64,000 bases of DNA from Platerodrilus igneus (taxonomy: Eukaryota; Arthropoda; Insecta; Coleoptera; Lycidae). The position numbers and the translations under genes are program-made. Position 1 is the first letter of the stretch; each line of letters starts with the position of its first letter. The stretch is from positions 3,658,001 through 3,722,000 of the forward strand of contig JARFIW010001082.1 of the NCBI GenBank assembly GCA_036346225.1. The letters run 5' to 3'. Positions 1-13,300 of this stretch are shown piece after piece. Under the pieces are notes generated by a model. The model was not told the DNA's origin, made no database searches, and saw nothing but the letters and a program-made list of their open reading frames with translations.

Positions 1-775
1 TCGATCAAACCCTGGAATTGGCTGGTATCTCTAAACATATCTTGAACTGACAGGTGACGTCTTAGGTAACTCTGGTAGATCACAGAATGTTAAATTGTAA
101 AATAAAGGCAATAGAAGCGATCTGTAAAGAAAAGAGGAAGTCTGTTTATCTAGACGGCAAGTAGGAACCTCTTGGCATCATTACATGGTATCAGCAATCC
201 AACAACAATAAACATAAACATAAACACCCGGCTTCTCTTCTACCCGTACATCTTCTACCCGTTCCATCAGCCCATGGCAAAGCGAGAAAGCTTTAAAGGC
301 TGAAAAAGACCCTAGGAAAACTGCGCAACAGTCCAAATAATACTAGAACTATATCCTAGTGGGAGGATTATAATAGCCACCCGAGACTATACAAAGTGGC
401 ATTAGAAGACCTGTAACTCAGTTGAGTCTGCCACTGCAAACTATCGTATTAATAGGTTTTTTCTAAAGATCCTCGCCATAAACCATGCTTCCTGAAATGC
501 GTGGACTTCTACATACAAGTTTACGTTTGATTAGTGACAAAATAACAAATAGTTAGAATGTTTTCGTGTTTAAATTAGAATAAAATAATTGTTATACTTC
601 AGCGTATTATCAAATATCATTCTTGGGATTTTATTACACGCGGAAAGTGTAACAAATATAGAACGCGCATTCTACAACTCAGCAAAGACATTGATATAAA
701 TTGCATTTATTACTTTGCTAGTTAATTAAACACATACATTACAAAACTTTGGATTTATTTTGAGTCTTTTGAGGT
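1..775. other. Intergenic, nothing recognised
   Basis: A+T-rich sequence with stops in all frames. It contains no recognisable protein similarity, no clear inverted repeat and no tandem array. It may include the 5' untranslated part of the retrotransposon that starts near 776, but no boundary was visible. Confidence 0.5.
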
Positions 776-2110
776 TTGTTTTGGTCAAATTTTGTTGGGA
801 ATTTTAAAAATAAATTGCAGGAGTATAACACGCCCAAAATAAACGGCCGTCCATCTATGATGAAGACAAAGCGAACGCCGCCACACACGCGGAGGGAACT
901 CACTTTAAACTTAAACTCTGAAGAAATAGAACACCATTCCTCAACACCCTCTGAAACGGTGCCATCCACACCAACTACAACAAACATTACTAGCCAAATC
1001 CTCGATGAACAATATTCCCTACAAACAAGTAAACGACTACAAGTAAGCCCAAAACAACAGAAATTTGAGATAACTGAATCGTTAGACAAAATGTACTCGG
1101 ACTTTATGGACTTCATTACCAACGAACTGGATCAAACAAATAGACTTAAAGTAGGACAACGTAAAGAACTAAAGGATCGCCTAACGCAGTGGGCGTTTGC
1201 CAAGCCGAATTCATAGGGGAATACAAATACATCAAACAACAAAACGCCGACCTACACAAACAAATAATTGAAACGAAACTCGAACTGGAACTGCATAAAA
1301 CTCAACAAAAACACACACCGACATTAACGTACGCAAACATTCTAGCACAGAAGCCACCCCCGCCCAAAATAGACGCTATAACAAAATCAGTGGCAAATCA
1401 AACAGGCACAGTATTCGTAACATCACGCAAGGAAAATACAAGAAAAATTCACAAAGACCCTGAATCCAACAGTCTTTAAAATGAAAATTAAAGCAATGCA
1501 AACCACAAGCAAAGCATTAATCATCGAAACGGACAGCGAAAATGAGGCAACCAAAATTATCAACAACAACAAACTGATACATATACGAAACTGCGCCAAA
1601 CCATGGAAACGAAACCCTCTCGTAATACTTTAAGATATACCGACATATCTTAAAGAAGCCGAAATTACGACCCTGATATACAACCAAAACTTAGAACGCA
1701 AAATCACCAAAGACAAATTCGATAGAGACTTCACAATGACCTTCAAACAGGACCACTCGACAAACAAACCGAACATCACATAGCACAAGTAACGGGAGAA
1801 ATAAGAAACATAATAACACGATTAGGGAAAATTTATATCGAATACAGGTGCATTGCAGTTAAGGACTACTTAGTAGTTCTTCGCTGACAAGATCTAGGAC
1901 ACGTTGCAAAATACTGCAAACACAAACAGGACACTTGTGGACGCTATGGACAAGACGAGGCAAATCATAGAAGGGCAGAAAGCTCGAAAAAGTATGCACC
2001 TCCGACATGCATTCCCTGCACGAAAAGAAATAAAAAAATGTACGCCAGACAGAAAATACCGTCCAACTTACAAACTACTGAAAGAAAGACTCATTCAGAA
2101 AACAGATTAT
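776..2110 (+). pseudogene. Retrotransposon ORF1 (gag-like, broken)
   Basis: ORF1 of the non-LTR element. The first open stretch (to 1216) is polar and Thr/Ser-rich with a charged helical segment near its end. It continues in another frame from about 1189 to 1479 (helical, then a Pro-rich stretch), then again in broken frames. Zinc-knuckle remnants at about 1883-2010 include GHVAKYC and a downstream CIPC. One expected Cys codon has become TGA and another position reads Tyr, so the metal site is destroyed. At least three frame changes are needed to read through. The protein would have bound the element RNA. The start shown is only the start of the open frame; no convincing initiation codon was chosen. 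Confidence 0.75.
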
Positions 2111-2424
2111 GAATAATACACCAAAAATTAGTACCGAAAGTGAAGGAAACAACTTACACACCAATAATACAAATATAAGAATTACGACAGACACCGTATT
2201 TAAGAGACATAATAAACCACCATCACTACACGAACGGGACAAAATTAGGGCAGAACGACATAACACTCACACAATGGGACGCACAAAAGAAACAATAGAC
2301 ATGGGGATTACAACGGACATTACAGACACACTTAAAACAATTGACACAGACAGAACCCACACCAACAAACAAATTACAAAGACTGATAGGATCTCTCACA
2401 ACCAGTAATAGAATAAGGTGACTA

Positions 2425-3200
2425 CCGCATCTGTAGTGGCGTACGTAGATGATATCTTACTAGCGGTGGAAGTTGAGTCCAGGATGAAACTTGAAACAAA
2501 CGCAAATAAAGCACTACATACAGTATAGAAAATGTGCACAAAAATAAAATGAGTATTGTGCCACAAAAAACAACCTACATATAAGAGACCCTCGCATGAG
2601 ACCCAAACATAAAACTACACGCCAATAAAATCAAACGAGCAAAATCTACATAACACCTAAGGGTAATACTCGACGATAAACAAAATTACGGACAGCACAT
2701 AAGCACCGTATGCACAAACGCTACAGTCACAATGAACACAATAGCGAGCTTAGCAGAAAGACAATACAAAATACCACTTCAATGCGTACTTGCGGCCATG
2801 ATTTGCCATACTGCAAACGTTCCGGCAGTGTAAACATGACATAGACAAACTCAGGGGTTTCCAACCAAAGGCTGTCCTGTGTCTGTACACTACGGTAGTT
2901 AGACCAAGGCTTTGATATGGCGCTTTGTAGTCTGGTAGGTCCGTACCAAGTTAGCCCATGCAGCTAAAGAGCTAACTTATATCCAAAGATTTGCCTGCGA
3001 AAGCAATGCGATCCACACTCACGGCTGCCTTAGAAGCCATTCTAGGCCTCACTCCGTTGAACCTGTATATGGAGGAGATGGCTCTGAAGGCGGCACTTAG
3101 GCTACGGTTCAAAGGTCTATGGATCGATAAGGACGGCGAGGGTATACATCACAACATACTAGGGAAGACGATGTGCAACACATCTCCCTGGGAGAACTGA
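2425..3200 (+). pseudogene. Reverse transcriptase C-terminal part (broken)
   Basis: The catalytic motif reads AYVDDILLAVE at 2439-2471, matching the YxDD box of non-LTR reverse transcriptases. A stop follows about 20 codons later. At 2880-3200, after further stops, comes the thumb/linker region (motifs PRL*YGAL, then AALEAILGLTPLNLYMEEMA), which is typical of the segment between RT and RNase H in I/R1-type elements. The fingers and the first palm motifs are absent, so no active enzyme can be made. Confidence 0.8.
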
Positions 3201-3329
3201 CGAACTCGATCGCACTCACAATGATTTTCAAAAAACATTTCGGGGTTTGTCCAACCACTGAGGATGCGTCCCCAAACAAGATTTACGTCTAAGCAGAGAT
3301 GGTTCCACAACAAATAACCATGAAAATGT

Positions 3330-3985
3330 TACACTCGGCTAGCTGACTACTTTTTACCAAACAGAAGTTATAGCCATCATGTATAGTGCTAACGCTATTC
3401 TTGAACGTAGAATCGAAAATAAAATTATACGCATTATGAATGATAGTAGAGCCTGAATAAGCGCAGAAGCTCCTCTCAGGGGTAGTACTCCAATGCTATC
3501 GAATCCTTGAGCTCGCTTCTGACAATAACGCTCTTGAGCTAGTTTGAGTCAAAGCACATTCAGGTGTACATGGCAATGAACAAGCAGACGCTCTGTCGAA
3601 ACAAGCATCGACTCAGAGTTTTGTTGGGCTTAAGCCATCGGTTCCTATATCGTCACCGCGTTGTTTTCCATGATAAGACAAACAATCAGACAACCCACCG
3701 CCGTCATGAGAATAGGTGGGCTTGTACGATAAGCTGCCGACAAGCAAAAATGTTTATTAGGTCTCCCATGACTAACATCAAAAAATTTGTCATATGTTTG
3801 CCGAGAAGGTCGGTATTCTGACTGGACACTGTAAACCAAAGAAGCATCTGCACAGGATGGGATTGTCAACCAACTCCACCTGTCGCGGTTGCCACCAGGA
3901 AGACGAGACGTCGGTGTACATTCTGGGCACATGCCCATCATCTACCCGACTGCGATAATCCATGCTGGGGAACTTCTGGCCTGAT
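3330..3985 (+). pseudogene. RNase H region and tail zinc finger (broken)
   Basis: Broken frames carry the end of an RNase H domain: VKAHSGVHGNEQADALSKQA at about 3548-3608 contains the conserved His and Asp (H..G..GNE.AD). Further on, CRGCHQEDETSVYILGTCP near 3880-3935 is the Cys/His tail finger seen at the C-terminus of these polyproteins, with its usual His replaced by Tyr. Several stops lie between. The same tail architecture recurs in the separate copy at 39.46 kb. Confidence 0.75.
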
Positions 3986-4120
3986 AACGACAAAATCAGA
4001 TCTTAAAATTCACCTGCAATGTCGGGTGGATGGGTGTTGGAACCAATTTAGAGCAGATAATGCAGCGTAATGAGCACACTAGCTGGCTTAAATGCGTTTG
4101 GCGTTTGCCACACTACTCAA

Positions 4121-5280
4121 TTCAGTCTATCCATCCATCCTATTACTAACAAGATCTTTATCAATAAATTGAACTACAGTTCCTTCTTCTAAATTTCGAT
4201 TCTTCCTTCCAACTGGATTTTTGTTTATTTTTCCTCACTTTATGCCTTATATTGTGGCATATATGCTGCATTCATAGCAGGCCGCGATCAAATTTATGCA
4301 GTCTAGTCATCATTGAGACGTTTGATATAACTTTAATATTTTAATAATGGCCTTATAGTATTGCCTTTTTGTTTCATCAGCATTTTCTATAACTCATTTG
4401 TCACTTTTAGAAGCAACAAGTAATGAAAAATTTATCTCCGTCTAATTAGCTATGGTTTTCATTATTAGCTACGAACTGTAATTAAGGAGGTTACCTACGC
4501 AATATATTTTGTCCCTAGCCTTTTTAGAAGCCACTTCCTGAGAGAGTTATATTTCGATATACCTATCAAAATTTTCCTAAGGTTACACAATTTGATAAAT
4601 TGACTCGAGGGTTTAAGCAACTGTCTTAGTGGTTTGTGCGGTAATATTATGCAAGAAAACTGGGGTAATTTTCTTTCTAAAAAATGAAAGCTATTAATAC
4701 CCTTTATTTGTAAATAGACCCTCTGATTTGGACAGTAACTAAATCTTCAAGAATGAAAACTATAAACCACTTAACTTACCCTTTGCATTGCCCTTCTGGG
4801 CCTGCCAATAGCTGTTAAATCTGAAACAACGTAAAATAATTAGTTATATGCATATACATAAAATTTTAAATTATGCTATAAATGAAGATGCTCATCCGTC
4901 TTCCACCTTCACAATTAAGTAAGATGGATGTACGCGATACTGGTTTTAGAATGAAAAGGTAAATATAAAGTATTGCTATTTATTATCCAAATGTAATCGT
5001 TTTGGTTTGGTCTAAAAGTCTCGATCACACTAGGATTGCATAAAACTAGCCAAGTAGAGTTTTGTACCATAGGGAAATTGTATGTGTGTCACTAATTATA
5101 AAAAGAAAGCTTGATGGTTTGTGATCTTTTTTGTTGTAATTATCCTGTTGTTTGATTTGATGAAATTATGTAAGCCCCCCTCTTCTGCGCCAGTTGCTTC
5201 ATATTATCGTAGCTAGAACAGCCCACACTGTATATAGGATATTCGAGTCGTTGTCTACCAACGCAACTTTTTTTACCTGC
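4121..5280. other. Intergenic, nothing recognised
   Basis: A+T-rich DNA with no open frame of note and no recognisable element. The first part may be the 3' untranslated region of the retrotransposon that ends near 4120. Confidence 0.45.
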
Positions 5281-5289
5281 GTCTTTTCA

Positions 5290-5510
5290 TTATCAGTGAT
5301 AGTTATTGTAAGTGATGGCCTTTCTTCCAGTTGATCCTGTCTCTTTACTGTCTTTTTCTAAATACATCTTTCCATACCAGGTCGTCTTTAGCACCTCATC
5401 ATATGTTACCCTGCTCACTCAACTACTTTTCAGCATTTTTTATATCGGTACATCTCAATAGCTTCAATCGCACTTCTCAGCTTTCCTCATAGTCTATGCT
5501 TTACAACGAG
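5290..5510 (-). pseudogene. LINE C-terminal tail fragment (tentative)
   Basis: Read on the minus strand, broken frames give TMRKAEKC, AIEAIEMYRYKK and VTYDEVLKT in order and with plausible spacing. This resembles the conserved region after the RT in a common insect LINE group (WTLRK...AFEMW.YRR...TNEEVL). Stops and frameshifts interrupt it. Similar fragments lie on the same strand at 36.65 and 38.45 kb. The call rests on short motifs only. Confidence 0.4.
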
Positions 5511-6440
5511 GCAATCCTTTAAAAAAACACGTTGTCTACCATTAATAATGTTTGACGTTTAACGTTTGTAAGTTTAGTTCAGTATTCACTTGCTTTAATG
5601 TCCCTACTAGTTCGATTTACTTATAAATCTTCGCAGCTTTACATCTCTTGATTATCTACTGTGATTTTAGTTACTTGCATTTTGTAGATATATGCACTTA
5701 TTAACAATCATTGGTTTTGCAAGTTTTGAACGGTGTTCACTAACTTAATCTTACGTGGCTGCCTTACAATTCTGATTTATTCTATTTGGAAGTTGTTTAT
5801 ATACTTCCCAGCTTATCTATAGAATTTTTATACTAGGTGAGTTACCCCCATATTAAAATGACTATAAAATAAATGTATCTATTATGTCTTAGTAATAGTA
5901 TGTTACATTGTATTAAACGAAAGTTATATAATTAAAGTTTAACAGAATTCATATCAGAAATAAGAAAGGAAACAACTGATTTGTGTTCCAGATGCAACCT
6001 GATACTGCAGGTGCAGAAACAATCAACTGCAATATATCAGTCTTAATTAAATTTACTTAGAATAAGACATTGCATGATTATCGAGAAACTGCAGACAGCA
6101 AGATCTGCACTTTCCCACAAGATGAAGTGAGACCAGAGGCTTTATAAATACTGTGAGGAGCCCTTAATCGCCAGTCAGTCTTCAAATTTTATAACTTTAA
6201 CATTGTTGGTTGTTCAAGCTACTCATTATAATGATTGATTATTGATTTATTAAAATATTAATTTATAGTATTTGTCAATTTCAATTACTTAATGTTTGAG
6301 GAACATAAACGTTCAAGTGTTGTAAAGAGAATAAGTCATTCTTTATAATTAAAATAAATTTGATAGAGGTGTTATATAAAATAAAACTTTTTAAAAAGAA
6401 GCTCCCAACGACCTAAAATCTATCTGGTGTAGAAACTAAA
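5511..6440. other. Intergenic, nothing recognised
   Basis: A+T-rich sequence without identifiable coding content. It may include more of the decayed LINE on the minus strand, but no motif could be read. Confidence 0.4.
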
Positions 6441-6612
6441 TAACCAAAATGTGCATATTCCACCGCACAGCCGCATCGCACGAGGTGTAGTTGGAATGCG
6501 GTTGAATTTGACACTTCCGAAGGAACAACTCATAGTTTCGTCTCTCTGTCTGTTTTAGTTTACTTTACAGTGTTGGTTGTGGTAGGCACTGTTGGGCGGT
6601 AGTGCCGCGATT

Positions 6613-7168
6613 ATGGTTGAAATAAACATAGAGCAAGAAACTAACTTGAAATTCTTAATGAAGTTAAAAAGTCGCCAATCCAATGTTCACAAATGTTAAA
6701 GGAAGGGTGTGGTAATATTGATAAGTTACGTGCGCGAGTTTTTAAACGGCACAAACGGTTTTCGGAAGGTCGGCAACAGATCGATGCTGCTGATCCTTTT
6801 TATCTATAACAAAGGTGTTATTAAGACTGATTGGATGCCAAAGGGTCAAATTGTTAATCAGAAATACAAGGGAGGAGTCCTAACGTTAAGACAATGTGCC
6901 ATATTTTTGCAAATAAATGCATTCCTAGACTTGCTCATCCTCCGTGTTCGCTAGATATCGCACCGTGCGACTTATATCTGTTCTCACAAGTAAACAATAC
7001 ATTGAGGGAGACACATTTTCAGTTTGTTTATCACCTAATCGCAAAAACGACAGAGTTGTGAAAGAACCTAACAACTGAGAAGCTACAGCATTGTTTTGAG
7101 CAATGGAAGATATATATGCAGCGGTGTATAAATAGCAGCGGAAAGTATTTTGAAAGAGATATGTGTTA
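6613..7168 (+). pseudogene. mariner transposase, internally deleted
   Basis: Starts with ATG and, with one frameshift near 6670, reads the N-terminal helix-turn-helix region of mariner transposases (RARVFKRHKRFSEGR near 6730-6775). DWMPKGQIVNQKYKGGVL at about 6830-6885 matches the segment after the first catalytic Asp (VPxGQTVN). Then HPPCSLDIAPCDLYLF at 6937-6985 matches the HPPYSPDLAPCDFxLF block, so the final catalytic Asp position is present. FERDMC near the stop is the usual mariner C-terminus. Much of the region around the first two Asp residues is deleted; a full protein would be about 345 residues. No terminal inverted repeats were identified. Confidence 0.8.
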
Positions 7169-7199
7169 AATATAAGTTTATTTGAAATAAATCACATGT

Positions 7200-10110
7200 T
7201 TTACACCAACCTTGTTATTTAATTACCACACTTCGTATTTCCTATGTTCATCCATCAATTTTTATATATGCTCCTTTATCTAAAATTTTCTACGATACCA
7301 TTTAGTTTTGCCAATATTTATTTCCGTGGTTGCATAAATTCTTTGTTTAGTAGTTGCCTACTCCTTTTTACATTTTTCGTACACAGTATGGTTTTTGGAT
7401 ACTTTACTCACTTTCTTTCCTTACAGTTTCTCCAAATTTAACTTTTTTTGACTTTTTTAAGACTTCATTTAATAATTATTTGATTATTTTTGTAATTTAA
7501 ACTAATGGAAAATGCTTTTTAATGATTTCGAAATAAAAAAAAATACTGTGCACTCTGGACTTTTGCAGTCCTGGTTTCCATCGTGTTATAAACCAGTTTC
7601 ACAACAAATCCTACTTACATCCATTACAGTGCAATAAACTATTTATGTTTTGACACAAATAAAAGACTGGTATCAGGTTCGTATTTACTATGATTTAGGA
7701 ACGCATTCTGTTTGAAACTGTCCACCTAGAAAAGTTTTTTAGTTCATTTTTATGAAAAACATTACCGGCTACTAAAATTTTGGATACCTTCAGGGTTAGA
7801 TGATCAGATACACAACTTTTACTGTATGTAGTATATTCGGTATCTTTTAACTCTCCACTAATGTTGTATCAAAAAAATTTGTTAAGACGGTGCACAAAAT
7901 TCTATTAAACTAAAACATACCTGTAAATGCATATATTTTCTAAAACGTAGCTTTAATGGGAAGAGGGACGAATGTTTCTGGAGGAACCGTTATATAAGCA
8001 GATAAAAACTTTGATACTTAAAAATTGTAATTATGTTCTATTTTTTACGTGTACGCCTGAGGAAAAAAATTAAAACTCCTCCGTGACCATGTATCGCACG
8101 TTCGTGGAGGTAATAAATTGGGAATATAAATTGCATTCTACATTTTCTAGCTGGTATGTGTATACGACAGTAATGAGTTTCACTCTGGCACATCTAACAT
8201 TAACCGCTACAGAACGCGTTGAAAAGCAAAAGATTAACATACAAGAATACCTCAGAGAAGTATAAACACAGCTAAAAAAAATTCATGGACACTGTAAATG
8301 AAATAAAGCACTTAATTGAAATAAGATACTTGACGTATAATTAACTAAGTAATTTCAGTACTAATGCATGAAGAGTTGCAACTAAAAAATAATTTAATTG
8401 TATATCAATTTCAATAACTATTGTCCGTTACAAGTTCAACTTACCAACGAGAAACAAAGAGGGAGTTAGGATAAAATAAGTGCAAGTGAGATGAGGATAA
8501 CACGTGTTAGGATAATGGAATTATAACAAAGGGGTGGTAATACAAACTGGAATGGATACAAAGCAAGAGAGATGATCTTGGAAACTAGGTTTGAGAGAGA
8601 TAGATGTTACCCTTGTTGTATTAGGGATGTATTGAATGTTAATTTTGTCAAGTTGGTTTCTAAGGTACGCAACGTGATTGATGACAGATGTTTTAAATAC
8701 GGGGATAGCAGTCAAGCAAGAGTGGGTTGTGGACGTCAGTTTAGCTTTTCAAGGAATTGTTTTTGAAAAATCGTGACGGTTAGAAGGTTTTACGAGGAAT
8801 TTTAAGCGCACGTTACAAAATTACTAGAAAACAGTGGCCGTCGGTGTTTGTTTGTGTTATAAAATTGTGAGAAGTCAAAACGGTTGCAAAATTTACGTGG
8901 AGGGATATGTTTGTATTGACAGGCTTGTGTGGGGCGAGGAACTGTGTATAAACCCCAGCAGGTTATTGTGGGGCTCTCTTTAACTTTCTCTCATAAGTTC
9001 GCTCTGTAAGTTCCTTTGAAGTGCTCTTAATCCTTCGACGATAGTCTACAAGTTCTAACAGCATAAAGCTTTTCAACCAGCTGATGGCTAAGAAATTAAT
9101 ACACTAAGTTGCGTAAGAGTAAGTAAAATTTGTTTTAATTTAAATTTGCAATAAGTATGCAAAAAGAGCGTACATATGGAGATGGTATAAATATCGGTAG
9201 TTGTTAAAATTGGTTGTGTATCAACATTTAATGGTGTTTGTCGAGGAGCTTGGGGAAATTGGATTCATTTAATATGGTATATGATCGCTGTTAAATGGTT
9301 ATTGCTGGAGAATATGGTTACGGCAAAGCAAGATGGTGTTCCAGTATGCCGCAGTCTAGGTGGGAATGGTAGCAGCCATAAGCTGAAATAGTATCTAGGT
9401 AACTGTTGCTTTAAGTGTTGATTTTGGTTTTTTAATTTTTCTACGCGTATTAAGTAGTGTCCAATGGCCTTTTTGGCAATTGGGGATATAAGTTACGACT
9501 AAGAAGAACAAATTTGAAAGGTGTGACTGATAGAATTATTTTATTGTATTATTGTATTGTATTTTATTTGGAAATTTTGATTCAAAAATCATTGATATTA
9601 ACTAATTTTGGTATGTACAAGATAAAAAGTACTTTTGGTAGATTGATGTGCTATATTTGCACGAAGGTGTAAGGGTTATTATGAGCTCATACTAAACTAG
9701 AGGTAAGAGTTATTACGGGAGGAAGGTCCTGTTACTTTATAAAGTCATATCATTCGTTAATATGTATTTGAGTAATTATTCCAAAATAAATTTTGAAATG
9801 TGTTATTGCATAAGGCTGTTGTGTATAATGGATTGATTATGTGTGAATGTGGGATTTTAATCGTGATTTGGCGTGTATAATATTCATGAGTATGTAATAA
9901 CTGTATGTGATTTTTCGTAGCAGCTATTTTGTTTTGGCGTTAGTTAACTTTTAAAAAGAAGCTGAGCAGCCGTGGCATGTATTTTATTAAAGCGTTTCAG
10001 GCACAGTATATCAGCATTTCATCAGGTCCAGAGTTTGAAGTAATTAGTGGCACCCAGAAAGTAAGGTTAATTTAAAGGTATTGTGTAAGCTATCTTCCAA
10101 AGGGCGAGCT
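7200..10110. other. Noncoding stretch, possible LTR-like segment
   Basis: No protein similarity was recognised. Around 8700-9120 the sequence is richer in G and has a TATA-like motif (GTGTATAAACC at 8945) followed by a short GC-richer run. This would fit a promoter or solo LTR, but no second copy, TG...CA ends or duplication was found. The remainder is A+T-rich DNA with only short chance ORFs. Confidence 0.3.
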
Positions 10111-10114
10111 TTTG

Positions 10115-10197
10115 CAGCAATTTTGGCGTCCCAAGGGAGGGGCTTAGATTCAGAGCATTTTTGGCGTCTCAAAGGAGGGGCTTAAATTCAGAGCAAT
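10115..10197. repeat. Two-copy 41-bp tandem repeat
   Basis: The block containing TTTTGGCGTC(C/T)CAA, GGGAGGGGCTTA and ATTCAGAGCA occurs twice in direct orientation (about 10115-10157 and 10158-10197) with a few substitutions. It is GC-richer than its surroundings. Function unknown. Confidence 0.7.
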
Positions 10198-10239
10198 AAG
10201 TTGATAAATACTAAAGTATTACAGGTAATAAGATGAAAT

Positions 10240-10330
10240 AATAATTACTAGCGCGATTTGAAGTGATCATTTAGGCATTGCATAAAAGTCTAAGTTACTA
10301 TTTCATCTTATTAACTATATATAATTTTAT
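10240..10330. repeat. Dispersed repeat D, copy 1
   Basis: Shares an interrupted match with 24040-24120 (motifs ATTACTAGC.CGATTTGAA, GCATAAA.GTCTAAGTTA and ATCTTATTAACT in the same order). In both copies a (TA)n microsatellite follows within about 50 bp. It is a diverged interspersed repeat of unknown class. Confidence 0.6.
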
Positions 10331-10348
10331 CCAACAACAAGTAGTGCT

Positions 10349-10351
<3 letters not shown>

Positions 10352-10392
<41 letters not shown>
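10352..10392. repeat. (TA)n microsatellite
   Basis: About 41 bases of pure alternating TA, immediately followed by CACATACATAC. Confidence 0.95.
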
Positions 10393-10398
<6 letters not shown>

Positions 10399-13300
10399 CA
10401 TACGAGGGGCGGTATGCATTATCAATAATAGGTATTACAAACCAAAATAATTGCTATTTGTTATCTTTACCTCTATTGAAATCCTTCCTTATTATTAGGT
10501 TAAACCACTAATGGTTAGTTAACTATCTTTCTCAGCGAAAATATCTTGAAGGTTTTACCTTAATCTAATTAATACCTTTAAACCATAAGTGATTGCGAAA
10601 TATGTCTGTCTCTGAAATTATCTTTGAGATACTACCATATAATATTAATCTATATTACCGTTTCTGCAAAGCAAAAATTATCCATATATTCGTACCTTTA
10701 TCTGTGAAAATATATTAGAGAACTTATCTATTTGATGTATGTTACGAACGTTTGGTACTCATGTTCAAAGGTACGATTTATTGTATAAATAAAAAGAGTT
10801 AACCTACCTATTGCTTTTATATTTGGTAGGATAGGAATAAGAATTTACGTATTGTTAATGTAGTGGTACTGGCTAATTTTTTAACTTAACGTTTTTATTG
10901 CTGGAACGTATGTTCTCTTGATCTTGCTATAAGCCAATATATTAATTTGTTTGATTAAGTAAAAATCTTATAGGTATTTACGAAAATTTATATGCATTAG
11001 TATGCACTATGATAAATGATTTTTGAATTTAGTTTTAGTGTTAGTTTTAAGTTTTTGGGTCTCATGCTTGCCGAGTAATTCTGAGTGGTCGGTGTGGCGG
11101 CAAACAAGACTTCTGCGCGCTCAGTTAGCCTGATGATCGAGTGGCTACTTATTTTTGTTCCGTGGTATCGCAAGGATTTCTACGGTTTAAAAACCAGGTG
11201 GCTCCTATAAACATTATATAAAGTGTTTCCGTGTATAAGAGCTCTCGTGCATAAAGAGACTTTTTCTTTTTGTCTTTCTTTTTGAGACCTTGAAACGAGT
11301 GTTGCGGTTTTTTGCGTCATAAGCTTTATTCTAATAATTAGGTATATGGGTTTTCCAATCCTAAAATGGATGTTATTTCCCATCATGATTTGCCTAGTAT
11401 ACGTAGATTATGACGCATTACAAATGTGGTTTTGAATTCGCATTCACTACTCGGGGGCTTTTGGGAACTGTTTTATTATGTTTACAATATATTCATGAAT
11501 GGGAGTTTTCCCACGCTTCAAAGAATATACAAGATTGCTTCAACTTGGTGTTCATGGACGCAGTTATCTGACAGCGTACCTTGGGATACCTTATTGAACG
11601 GACGACGTAACAGTCAGTGCGACAAAAATAGTGAAGATACCTGTGCAATCCTTACAGTTTCTTTACTAAATACATTATGTGTTTCAGATTTTCTATGTTG
11701 TAGATTAGCAACAAACTGCACCGAATTTGCTGAATAAGGCCAATGAAAATAATACCCGAACGTGCGTTTGTACGAATTTGACGCGATATAGTACTTTGGG
11801 CTTACTTTAAACTACCTAGATGGGTAAATGTATGCCGTTTCTTTGTGTTATCCATAATGAGTTAATATATTATTGAAAAATATGTGCTATACTACGCCCT
11901 ATAATTGCGCTTTAAACTAAAGTGAGTTTACCTGTAACTGTCATTTGACGAGTAATAATGTGTATAGTGTGAGTTTGAAGATAAGGGCTCTAGAAAACAA
12001 GTAGACAGATAGACGGACAGCATCACCAACGGTAGGATTTGTTTCGTTTTACTTGGGTACGAATCTCTAGAAAAGTGAGTTCGTAGACTTAAAATTAAAA
12101 CTAAGCAATTTAATTAATTCCTTCAATTTTCTAACACAAACATTAGTTTTAAAAAACTATATGGTTACAGGCATTAGTGAGACAGTGCTGGAATGAATGG
12201 AGAGAGGGACTATTCCCCGAGAATCTATATGCTAGCATAATTCTGATTATCACTGATCTTAAGAACGACCTATACCACGTCAAATTCTAATTAGATCTCA
12301 TAAAAAAATATAAAGTTTCCTGATATAATTCTTAGTTCTAATGTTTTTTCTACAACGTAAACGGTCACAGTACAGTTCAGAAGTTTTGTAAATTTTAAAC
12401 TTAGAAAAACTTTAACATGCCTTCTAACCAATTGTGTTTCAAAGTCAGTAACCTTGTTCAAGCAAGACATCATAAATTTTAAATTGCAACGGAAAAGATT
12501 TCCTTCATTAAGAAATCTGCCATGTAGTAATTAATTATAAATGTTTTTAGAAAACTAAGTATAAACCCCGTTATGAGTACTAAATAATAATTTTCTATCC
12601 AGTACTAGAAATAAAACCTAACCCTGTAAAGCATTTTCGGTGTACGTATAATTTTTCTGAAAGGGGAAGTTGTCATGTAAAGAGCTGGCTGGCAGTTTAG
12701 TTATACGTAAAGTTCTTTCACGCTAAATCCCTGTTGGGCTACTGTTTTATTCAACGGAATTTAAACAAATGTCATAAGCTACTGCGTATAAGGATTAACC
12801 CAGCCACATGGTCTGTATATCATTTTACGTAATAAATTATAAATTGCCCAAACACCCCTAATGTGTTTTTAATCAAATTTCGCATTACGGGCGTATCTTA
12901 ATATTTAATGAAACGTCCAGCTAGCTTTAGCGGAGAAATCCAGTAAAGAAGAGTATGCTCCAGAGCAGTAGAGCTTTATTTTCTAAATAAACCGTTTTTG
13001 CGAAGGCAGCGCTAATTTTCTCCTTAGAAAGTGGTGCGCATGCAAATATACAGCGCGCGGTTGCCCAAATAATAACTGCATGATCCTTGTCGTTGTAAAA
13101 CGACTTCTCCCTCGCACTCGCCACCGACTTGATCAATATTCCTCCTTGGGTCCCCTCCCCCTAGTCTTAATTAGGAGTCGGAATCTGTGGCGGACACACA
13201 TAAGGGGACGCTAGACCAATATGCGCCCCCAACTCGCCTGTTTCCCTTGCTTACTATACTTGCTCATTTATAACCGATTCATTTTGATTCTGGGCCTTTA

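Larger units (their letters stand above)
776..4120 (+). mobile_element. Degenerate I/R1-type non-LTR retrotransposon
   Basis: All pieces lie on one strand in the order expected of a non-LTR element with two ORFs: ORF1 gag-like protein with zinc knuckles, the end of a reverse transcriptase (YVDD), an RNase H region and a C-terminal Cys/His finger. The endonuclease and the first two thirds of the RT are missing between about 2400 and 2425, so the copy is internally deleted as well as broken by stops and frameshifts. RNase H downstream of RT places it near the I, LOA and R1 groups. No poly(A) tail or target-site duplication could be identified, so both ends are approximate. Confidence 0.85.

Noticed and set aside
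8700..9120. Solo LTR
   Set aside because: The TATA-like motif and GC texture are suggestive, but there is no TG...CA boundary, no 4-6 bp duplication and no second copy in the window.
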